A stretch of 30,808 bases of DNA from UBA4658 sp002405485 (GTDB lineage Bacteria > Planctomycetota > Phycisphaerae > Phycisphaerales > UBA1924), in contig DAISGC010000048.1 of assembly GCA_036823255.1 (NCBI GenBank), forward strand, positions 1 through 30,808, given 5' to 3'. This document shows, piece by piece, positions 24,858 to 30,808 of the stretch. A program made the translations under genes and the position numbers. The notes beneath the pieces are model-generated. The model searched no databases. It was given only the letters and a program-made list of their open reading frames with translations, and was not told the DNA's origin. Within the stretch, counting starts at the first letter, position 1. Each line of letters starts with the position of its first letter.

Positions 24858-25637
24858 ATGTCGCCTTCAGGACGAACGCGTGCTTTCACGCTCATTGAGT
24901 TGCTCGTCTCGATCGCCATCGTCGCGATTCTGATTGCACTGCTTTTTCCGTCTCTCGCCGAGGCCCGGCGCGCCGGGCTCCGAACCAAGACGCTTGCCAA
25001 CCTCCGGACCCACGGCTTGGTGCTCGGGATCTATGCCCTGGACTGGCGAGGTGCGTATCCGCTCCTTCTTGATCCTCGGAAGAGTCCGCCGACCGACTAC
25101 GTCGTGGAACAGTCCGACGGCACGCTCATTGATGTGATCAACTACTTCTTCATCTCCCAAATGTGGTACTTCATGCTCGCGGACAGCTACTACGGCGTGC
25201 CCAAGAGCAGCCGGATTTTTCTTGACGCGGAGTCCATTGCCTATCCAGTGCCCGCCGCGGTTCCGGTCGGATCAATCGGACCTTGGGCGTTTGACATGTC
25301 TTGCTCGCTCCTGGCCACGCCCCGCTTCTGGGATCTCTCGACACGCACCGGCCAGGACCAGTACGGACCCACCTTCGACTTTCAGGTGCTGACGCCCGCA
25401 AAGAAGTCCATCGTGCTTTCCACGTACGAGTTCGGCGTGTCGTACGCGTATCGGCGGAGCGGACCAATCTGGGTTCCGATGGTCCTTGCCGATGGGCATG
25501 CTTCGCGTGAATCCAGGACGAATCTCCTCCCCGGCGTGACCTCAGGTGAGGGCTCTTCACCCGGCTACTACCACTGGTTCGACGCCTATGCGGGGTTGCA
25601 CACCGTCCATGGCGTGCGCGGACGCGACATTCGCTGA
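24858..25637 (+). CDS. Pseudopilin-like protein
   Basis: The protein is 259 aa with the prepilin signal RTRAFTLIELLVSIAIVAIL. Cleavage is expected before Phe with Ala instead of Gly at -1, and Glu is at +5. The helix is followed by LFPSLAEARRAGLRTKTLANLR. The body is rich in Tyr and Trp. Near the C-terminus, VPMVLADGHASRES is the DGH element found in planctomycete pseudopilins. GGGAG at 24848-24852, five bases before ATG 24858, decides the start over ATG 24846. It is the last gene of the MauE cluster and converges on the 960-aa Cys-rich protein gene. There is no peptidase, ATPase or secretin gene in the window. Confidence 0.85.
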   Translation: MSPSGRTRAFTLIELLVSIAIVAILIALLFPSLAEARRAGLRTKTLANLRTHGLVLGIYALDWRGAYPLLLDPRKSPPTDYVVEQSDGTLIDVINYFFISQMWYFMLADSYYGVPKSSRIFLDAESIAYPVPAAVPVGSIGPWAFDMSCSLLATPRFWDLSTRTGQDQYGPTFDFQVLTPAKKSIVLSTYEFGVSYAYRRSGPIWVPMVLADGHASRESRTNLLPGVTSGEGSSPGYYHWFDAYAGLHTVHGVRGRDIR

Positions 25638-25691
25638 GTGTGCAGCCATCGTGCGGCGAGCACGCCGGAGCTGAACCGGGTCAAACTGAAA

Positions 25692-25720
25692 ACGCCCGCC
25701 TGCGATGTGCAGGCGGGCGT
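25692..25720. terminator. Strong bidirectional terminator hairpin
   Basis: ACGCCCGCCTGC and GCAGGCGGGCGT form a perfect 12-bp stem around a 5-base GATGT loop. It sits in the 127-base gap between the convergent pseudopilin and 960-aa genes. On the minus strand it is followed by TTTTCAGTTT, a usable T-tract. It therefore mainly terminates the minus-strand gene and probably also the plus-strand cluster. Confidence 0.85.
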
Positions 25721-25764
25721 GATGTGTCTGGAGCGACCGCCGCTTGGCGGCTTCGAGTGCTGGC

Positions 25765-28647
25765 TTAGCAGCCGCCCGCGAACCAGGCGTTGAGGAAGCT
25801 GAAGATGTCGTTGACATCGGGCTGGGTCGAGCCCGTGCCGCCGACGTCGGCGAAGGTGGAGTTGGCGAACCAGTCGTTCAGGTAGCCGAAGATGTCGTTG
25901 ACCTGGATGCCGCTCACCTTGTCGTAGTCGGCGAAGCAGCAAGGCGAGGTGGCGTTGCCGGAGGCGTTGCAGGTGACGTTCGAACTCAGGAAGGCCTGGC
26001 CCGCCGCACCACTGGCGATGCAGTCCTGCTGCAGGATGACGGCGCAGGTCGCGCCGCGGCAGCAGACGGCGGTGCCCGTGGGGCAGATGCCCGGGGTGCA
26101 GGTTGTGTCCAGCCCGATGAAGGTGCCGTTGGCGCCGGTGCAGGCGTTCGAGGGCTGGATGGAGCAGACGCCGGCGTTGCAGCAGGCGCCCAGGCCGATG
26201 GCGATGTCAAACCCGCTGAAGTTCGCGGTGTTCGCGGTGCCCTTGAAGTAGAAGTCCTGGCTCGTGTTGTCGCCGATCGCCGCGATCTCCGCGGCGGTCA
26301 CCACGGTGTCGCCGTTGGGGTTCAGGATGAGCCGATCGAGGATCGACGCGGTGGGCAGCGTGCCCGTCCCGGCGAACTGGCCGAGGTAAAGGTTGCGATC
26401 CGGCCCGATGGCGATCTCGCGTCCGGTCTGGAGCGAGGTGCTCAGGTCGATGGTCTTGACGACGTTCCACGTGCCCAGCCCGCCGGAGACATCAACCACG
26501 TAGAGCAGGTTGAACGTGACGCCCTGGAAGTCGCTGCTCATCGCGAAGAGGTAGTTCGGGATGAGCTGCGGGTTGTACGCGACCGACGTGAAGCGGCTGG
26601 CGTTGGGGCCGAAGTCGTTCACCGTGAGCTGCGTGCTCGGGGTGCCGAGCGTGATGCCCGGGCCCGTGCCGCTGACAGGAACAGTGAAGAACGCCAGTTC
26701 GTTGGCGGCGTCGCCGCGGACGAACATGATGATGGTGTCGTTGTTCCACCACGCCGTGCCCTGGGTGATGTTGAACCCGAAGACGAAGCTGGCGGGGTCG
26801 GTCTGTGCGCCGCCGGTGATGGTCGCGCCGGCGCCGGTGCCGGGGGTGGCGCCGGCGTCATAGCTGAGGGCGTAGAGCCGGGCCGAGTCATAGCCGATGA
26901 CCGCGAGCCGATCGTTGTTGGGGCTGATGCTCAGCCCGCCCAGGCGGGAGCGTGTCAGGCCGAAGGGCGCACTGGCCCCGGTGAACGCGAAGAAGTTGAG
27001 CTGCCCGGCGGTGACGTCGCCGGTGCGGGTGGGCAGGTTGCTGATGCTCCCGCCCGCGCCGGAGGTGCCGAAGTTGAGCGAGAGCAGGTTGCCGTTGTAG
27101 GCGTGGAACGTGCCTCCGAGGTTGTCGAAGCGGGCCGACTGCTGGAAGTTGAAGCGGGTCCAGGTGCCGACGCGAGCGGGGATGCCGGGCCCGGCCCCGC
27201 GGATCTGCTGCACGCTGTCGACGTTCTGGGAGACGCTGGCGCCAAAGGCGATGTCCGCCGGGGCCACGACCACCGGGGTCGGGCAGGGCGTCAGGGCGCA
27301 GGTGGTGCCCGGCACGAAGAACGCGCCGCTGATGGCGGCGCACGCCGTGCTGGAGGTCGTGGTGCAGGTCGCGCCGCTGCAGCAGGCGCCGGTGCAGGGG
27401 TTGCTGCCGCAGGAGACGCCGTAGCTGAACACCGCCGGAGCGACGCAGTTGGCCTGCAGTTCGATCGTGCAGATGGAACCATTGCAGCAGGCGCCGCGGG
27501 GCTGAACGCACCAGTCCAGGGGCGTGCACGCCGTGCCGTCGCCCTGATACGTGCCGACGCACGCGGCGGAAGTCGTGAACGAGCAGACCTCACCAACGCA
27601 GCACGCGCCCGAACCCGAGCCGCACCCGGTGTTCAGCGGCGAAGCGCTGTTCCGCGGCATGGGCGGCAGGGGCAGAGTGAAGTCGTTCGCGTTGTTGTCG
27701 GTGTCCTGGCAACCGTTGCCCTTGCGGTAGATCGAGTAGATCACGCCGTTGGAGACGCCGGTGGGATTCGACGTGCCACCCTCGGCACAGGTGACGCCCG
27801 TGGTGCCATAGCCCACGAAGTCTGCGACGTTGATCGTGAAGGGATTCTGGCAGCCATTCGGCAGCGGACTCAGTGTGGTCGTGAGCGCGATGCGACCGGA
27901 ATCGGTGTCGAGGTTCAAGGTCTGCGGGACGATCGCGTCCGGGGGCACCGGAAGCGCGGCGCCGATCGTGGTGTTGCTGGAGGCGAGCTGGATCAGGAAG
28001 TACCCGCCCGGCTGGATCGTGCCGCTGAACGAGCCCAGCGTGGGGAAGGTCTGCGTCGTGCGGGCGCCAAACTGGATGGACCAGTTCGTCATCACCACCG
28101 GCGTCGTGCCGCGGTTGTACAGCTCAACCCAGTCGTTGCGATACACCGCCCCGAACTGCCCGCCACCGGTGTAGAACTGGCTGATGACCACCGGGGGACG
28201 CACGCAGGGGGTCGGGGTGCAGGAGCCCAGCGGGAAGAAGAGCCCGCCGGTGCCCGTGCACAGTGCGGCGGAGTTCACGATCGAGCACGACGTACCGATG
28301 CAGCACGCACCGCTGGGCTGCGGGCAGGGATTCGAGGGTGTGCAGGCCACGCCCAGCCCCTGGAACACGCCAGGGGAGACGCAACCCGAGGGCGGCGTCA
28401 GCGCGCAGGTGCCGATCGGCTGGCAGCACGCGCCCGCCGTGGCAAAGCAGGGATTGGTCGGCGTGCAGGTCGTGCCAAGACCGAGGAACGTGCTCCCCAG
28501 AGATGTGCACGCGGACGGCAAACCGACCGTGCAGACGCCGAGGTTGCTACAACACGCGCCGGTGGTCTGGGCGCTGCTGGCGCCGGTCAGGGCAAGAGCG
28601 GCCACGGCAAACGCCGCGAACGTCCTCGCCAGAGAGCGAATGAACAT
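25765..28647 (-). CDS. Secreted multi-domain protein: eight six-Cys GACC modules, lamin-tail-like domain, propeller-like region, GC-type dockerin
   Basis: This 960-aa exported protein has a signal peptide (residues 1-26, ending ASSAQ). Modules starting GACC (the eighth VCC) and carrying six Cys each occur three times at about 30-150, three times at about 345-455 and twice at about 815-900. Their plan is CC-x(3-5)-C-x(7)-C-x(10-16)-C-x(2-9)-C. A lamin-tail-like domain at about 155-330 has VVISQFYTGGGQ, NDWVELYNRG and GGYFLIQLA. The region at about 460-810 has propeller-like strands (LGGLSISPNNDRLAVIG, GREIAIGPDRNLYLGQF). The C-terminal 55 residues are a GC-type dockerin (DIFGYLNDWF, DIFSFLNAWFAGGC). 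AAGGAGG stands just before ATG 28647, with 4 bases between. Probably an envelope or extracellular protein; partners unknown. Confidence 0.85.
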   Translation of the reverse strand: MFIRSLARTFAAFAVAALALTGASSAQTTGACCSNLGVCTVGLPSACTSLGSTFLGLGTTCTPTNPCFATAGACCQPIGTCALTPPSGCVSPGVFQGLGVACTPSNPCPQPSGACCIGTSCSIVNSAALCTGTGGLFFPLGSCTPTPCVRPPVVISQFYTGGGQFGAVYRNDWVELYNRGTTPVVMTNWSIQFGARTTQTFPTLGSFSGTIQPGGYFLIQLASSNTTIGAALPVPPDAIVPQTLNLDTDSGRIALTTTLSPLPNGCQNPFTINVADFVGYGTTGVTCAEGGTSNPTGVSNGVIYSIYRKGNGCQDTDNNANDFTLPLPPMPRNSASPLNTGCGSGSGACCVGEVCSFTTSAACVGTYQGDGTACTPLDWCVQPRGACCNGSICTIELQANCVAPAVFSYGVSCGSNPCTGACCSGATCTTTSSTACAAISGAFFVPGTTCALTPCPTPVVVAPADIAFGASVSQNVDSVQQIRGAGPGIPARVGTWTRFNFQQSARFDNLGGTFHAYNGNLLSLNFGTSGAGGSISNLPTRTGDVTAGQLNFFAFTGASAPFGLTRSRLGGLSISPNNDRLAVIGYDSARLYALSYDAGATPGTGAGATITGGAQTDPASFVFGFNITQGTAWWNNDTIIMFVRGDAANELAFFTVPVSGTGPGITLGTPSTQLTVNDFGPNASRFTSVAYNPQLIPNYLFAMSSDFQGVTFNLLYVVDVSGGLGTWNVVKTIDLSTSLQTGREIAIGPDRNLYLGQFAGTGTLPTASILDRLILNPNGDTVVTAAEIAAIGDNTSQDFYFKGTANTANFSGFDIAIGLGACCNAGVCSIQPSNACTGANGTFIGLDTTCTPGICPTGTAVCCRGATCAVILQQDCIASGAAGQAFLSSNVTCNASGNATSPCCFADYDKVSGIQVNDIFGYLNDWFANSTFADVGGTGSTQPDVNDIFSFLNAWFAGGC

Positions 28648-28985
28648 GAGGCCTCCTTCAGGAATCGTGAACAATGGAGCACGCCGGGGTTCGCAGAATG
28701 ACCCTGGGGTCGGGAGAACAGTCCTGACGCTCACGCGCGATGTCCAAATAGGACGACACGGCTCACGCCACTGCTCCAAACACCATGATGGCAAGCTTCA
28801 AACGAACCGCCTGAACCGGGGCCAAGATACTCGGCTATGCCTTGCAAGTCCTATCCGAACGCGGCGACTTCACGCAGCATTCGATCAAGAATGTGTAAAG
28901 GCACGCCAGTCGCTGGCGGACGACAGCCAAGACGCTCTCAAGGGACATTGAGACGCTCTCTCGGGCGAACTACCGAACCAACTGG
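28648..28985. other. Intergenic region upstream of the 960-aa gene
   Basis: The region is 338 bases with no convincing gene. It should contain the promoter and leader of the leftward 960-aa gene and the end of the pseudopilin transcript. GTCC-AAATA-GGAC (28742-28754) is a small inverted repeat about 95 bases before the start codon. GACGCTCTC occurs twice (28931 and 28952), exactly 21 bases apart, flanking TCTCAA/TTGAGA arms. Confidence 0.45.
28904..28918 (-). terminator. Hairpin downstream of pseudopilin gene
   Basis: CGCCAG-TCG-CTGGCG is a perfect 6-bp stem with a 3-base loop, 68 bases past the pseudopilin stop. TGCCTTTACAC follows on the minus strand, a weak T-tract. Confidence 0.4.
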
Positions 28986-30008
28986 TTAGGGGATGATGCG
29001 CTGATTCGGGTCCGGCGGCATGAACTGGGCCGACTCGGGCGTCGCGCTCGTGCTGCTGTACAGAGTGCCCCCGGGATACCAGGGTCGAGGATCGCGATAC
29101 ACCTCGCGCTGCCGCACGTGCTCCACGTGTCCATCCCAGAAAGCGATATTGATCGACGGACCGGCGTGCCGGAACGAGAGCGGCACATTGGCCCCGCGAG
29201 AGGGGCTGGCCTGACGTCCATAGGCAGTCGACCCGTCAAAGATCGGACCGGAATCCGCGAACGAGCTGAAGGTGTATGCGTTCGGCGTGACATCAAAGTC
29301 CAACGTCAGGTCGGTGTCGAGGTACCGGGTGCCATCTGCGGCAAGGACCTTCTTCGCGGGCTGCGTGCCGAGCCGGTCGAGCTTCGGAGCAAAGCCATTG
29401 GGGACACGACCGGGAGTCTGCTGGGAATCGGGCGTGAAGTTCGGCGTGACGCCGTTGCGCCGCGCGGCCTGAGCGGCGGCGGAGTTGGGATATCGCATGA
29501 AGGACGCGGGCGCGAGGTAGCTGACCGACTTGAACCCTCGTGTGGTCAGAATCTGCTCGAAGTCCGGGCGATCGGGCGCACCCCCGAACAGAAGCGTGTT
29601 CTTGGCGCGCGTCGCCGGGCATCCATAGGTCTCAAAGATCTGCTTCGTCCGCGCCGCGCGGTTGGGCGACAGACCGCCGGAATCGCCGATCACGGGGCTG
29701 ATCCAGTCCCAGATCGTGGTTGGCGTCGAGGCCGCTTTGTCGAACAAAAAGCTCGCACCACTCCCGTCGGCGATGCCGTCCCATCCGGACGTGTTCACCC
29801 CGGCGTACCACTCCTTCCAGTCCGTCGCATAGATCAACTGGCCCTGGCCGAGCGAGCGAAGTGCGGCTTGGCAAACGATGCTTCGCCCGGCCTCGCGGGC
29901 CTTGCCGAGGGCCGGAAGCAAGATGCCGATCAGGAGCGCGATGATCGCGATGACGACCAAGAGCTCGATGAGCGTGAATGCCCGACGGTTGAAGCAACGT
30001 GTGTGCAT
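28986..30008 (-). CDS. Pseudopilin-like protein
   Basis: The protein is 340 aa with the prepilin signal CFNRRAFTLIELLVVIAIIALL; processing is expected before Phe, with Ala at -1. The conserved helix continues with GILLPALGKAREAGRSIVCQAALRSLGQGQLIYA. Near the C-terminus, LSFRHAGPSINIAFWDGHVEHV gives the complete H-x9-DGH motif, the hallmark of this planctomycete class. The tail after the motif is Pro-rich. ATG 30008 is preferred to the in-frame TTG 30035, which would overlap the upstream gene's stop; neither has a strong Shine-Dalgarno. It follows the 126-aa membrane-anchored protein by 27 bases, probably as a two-gene unit. Confidence 0.87.
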   Translation of the reverse strand: MHTRCFNRRAFTLIELLVVIAIIALLIGILLPALGKAREAGRSIVCQAALRSLGQGQLIYATDWKEWYAGVNTSGWDGIADGSGASFLFDKAASTPTTIWDWISPVIGDSGGLSPNRAARTKQIFETYGCPATRAKNTLLFGGAPDRPDFEQILTTRGFKSVSYLAPASFMRYPNSAAAQAARRNGVTPNFTPDSQQTPGRVPNGFAPKLDRLGTQPAKKVLAADGTRYLDTDLTLDFDVTPNAYTFSSFADSGPIFDGSTAYGRQASPSRGANVPLSFRHAGPSINIAFWDGHVEHVRQREVYRDPRPWYPGGTLYSSTSATPESAQFMPPDPNQRIIP

Positions 30009-30035
30009 GGGTAACAGGCTCTCGAACACGAACAA

Positions 30036-30416
30036 TCAATTCCTGCGAATGTAGTCGATCGGATCCTTGACCGGGGTCTTGATGTCTCCGGTGCGATCGT
30101 CGACGGCGATGTTCTTCACATCCTTGTCGAGCATCTCAAGCGTCTGAAGGTCCCGCCCGGACACGTGCCACTTGCCCTCGTCATCCTTGGTCACCCGGAC
30201 CAGCGACACGCGATTGCTCGATGGGTGACGTCCAGGAAGAATGAGCGGGTTGCGATCCGTGTCAATCCGATAGATGTCCCCGGTCTCGACGTCGATGCAG
30301 TGAACCAACATGTTCACCTTGACATCGTCGCGCCCAAACAACGCCCACGCGGCTGACGCGCACCCGACAAGCAGACCGACGACGATCACTCCGATTTGCC
30401 ACGGCTTGGCGCCCAT
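30036..30416 (-). CDS. Small membrane-anchored protein, upstream of pseudopilin
   Basis: The protein is 126 aa. The N-terminus (KPWQIGVIVVGLLVGCASAAWALFG, about residues 4-28) is one membrane helix or an uncleaved signal. The exported domain of about 95 residues has HCIDVETGDIYRIDTDRN, KDDEGKWHVSGRDLQTLE and IAVDDRTGDIKTPV, a short beta-rich fold with two related D-x-T-G-D-I turns that may be an internal repeat. ATG 30416 has GGAG 8 bases upstream. It lies directly before a pseudopilin gene on the same strand, suggesting a joint role in that envelope structure. Family not recognised. Confidence 0.72.
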   Translation of the reverse strand: MGAKPWQIGVIVVGLLVGCASAAWALFGRDDVKVNMLVHCIDVETGDIYRIDTDRNPLILPGRHPSSNRVSLVRVTKDDEGKWHVSGRDLQTLEMLDKDVKNIAVDDRTGDIKTPVKDPIDYIRRN

Positions 30417-30808
30417 CGCGCAGCTCCAGAGAGAGACCTCGTGCCCGCCCGTCGGGACAAGCTCGCAGAATACCAGACCGGACCCCATGCGCCGGTTCAG
30501 AGATGGACCGGCTCGGGGATGCTAGCACGCTGCGGTCCAGACTTGAAAATCTCCCCTGCCTTTTACAGGGTCTTTACACTTCAATCCGCAGACATCCTGA
30601 ACGGGCTGTCGGTTCATGTGGAAAGCCCCCCTCCCCCCCTCCCCCAGGGGCTCCCCCGTCGCCAGTGCCCTGAACCGGGGAGAATCCAAGGGGGGGATGG
30701 AAGAGGGGGGGGGGGGGGTGCGGGGGGGGGTGGGGGGTGGGGGGTGGGGGGGGTAGAAGAGCTAGGGACTGCAATCAGGCGGATCGGCAGCGGCCGTAGC
30801 GTCGAGGC
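30417..30808. other. Non-coding contig end with poly-C/poly-G runs
   Basis: No gene is supported in these 392 bases. CCCTG/CAGGG around 30555-30571 forms a small hairpin. From 30626 to 30655 C-runs dominate, and from 30691 to 30753 the plus strand is almost only G, broken by single A, T or C bases. Open frames here are low-complexity Pro/Gly strings. The promoter of the leftward 126-aa/pseudopilin pair should be near 30420-30540. Confidence 0.5.

Noticed and set aside
22656..25637. Methylamine utilisation (mau) locus suggested by the MauE-like gene
   Set aside because: No methylamine dehydrogenase subunits, MauD or MauG are present; the CGCFG-type membrane protein is widespread outside mau loci.
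25692..25720. CRISPR repeat or attachment site
   Set aside because: The perfect inverted repeat occurs once, between convergent genes, with a T-tract on one side; it is a terminator.
25744..28701. 985-aa plus-strand open frame opposite the 960-aa gene
   Set aside because: Low-complexity Ala/Gly/Arg/Asp sequence produced by G/C-rich third positions of the minus-strand gene, which has a signal peptide, modules and a dockerin.
30574..30774. 66-aa minus-strand open frame rich in Pro
   Set aside because: It is a translation of the poly-G tract and has no coding character.

Overview
The window looks like a piece of a high-GC chromosome from a planctomycete, most likely of the Phycisphaerae/Phycisphaerales type. 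The evidence is: an LEPR-XLL export motif near the N-terminus of a large secreted protein; three separate pseudopilin-like proteins (FTLIELLV leader plus a C-terminal DGH motif) with no pilus machinery nearby; and two secreted proteins ending in the tryptophan-rich 'GC-type' dockerin-like module (two helices ending NAWFAG, then a terminal Gly/Cys). No rRNA, tRNA, CRISPR array, insertion sequence or phage gene was seen. Codon third positions are so G/C-rich that nearly every real gene carries a long antisense or out-of-frame shadow ORF.

Layout. 1-370: start of a leftward membrane protein that runs off the edge. 727-1488: pyrH (UMP kinase). 1608-5612: a rightward set behind a Fur-box-like palindrome: heme oxygenase, a DUF4126 membrane protein, a plant-type ferredoxin-NADP reductase and a PLP aminotransferase. 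5778-7898: LEPR-XLL/CAP-domain secreted protein with three HYDIN-like repeats. 7935-13831: a leftward block of a lipoprotein, a pseudopilin, a secreted thioredoxin-fold protein without CXXC, and PurL carrying two fused PurS-like domains. 13966-16308: ispF, a small hypothetical gene on the other strand, and a MacB/FtsX-type permease without an adjacent ATPase. 16398-19016: leftward hypothetical gene, Ada, and a SAM methyltransferase. 19422-21026: a GC-dockerin secreted protein. 21321-22514: a small membrane protein coupled to truA.

22656-25637: a compact four-gene rightward cluster: exported 410-aa protein, Cys-rich exported 131-aa protein, MauE-like redox membrane protein, and pseudopilin. 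It converges, through a shared terminator hairpin, on a 960-aa secreted protein (25765-28647). That protein is built from eight six-cysteine 'GACC' modules, a lamin-tail-like domain, a propeller-like region and a GC-type dockerin. 28986-30416: a third pseudopilin and a small membrane-anchored protein. The last 200 bases contain extreme poly-C/poly-G runs and are probably an unreliable contig end.

How the genes work together. Two groups look functional. (1) Heme oxygenase plus ferredoxin reductase behind a palindromic iron-box-like operator suggests iron-responsive heme breakdown, with its own electron supply and an uncharacterised DUF4126 partner. (2) The MauE/Cys-rich/pseudopilin cluster faces a protein with about 48 cysteines in repeated modules. 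This suggests an envelope thiol-oxidation system tied to Cys-rich surface proteins. It is the best candidate for something undescribed, but the functional link is inference.
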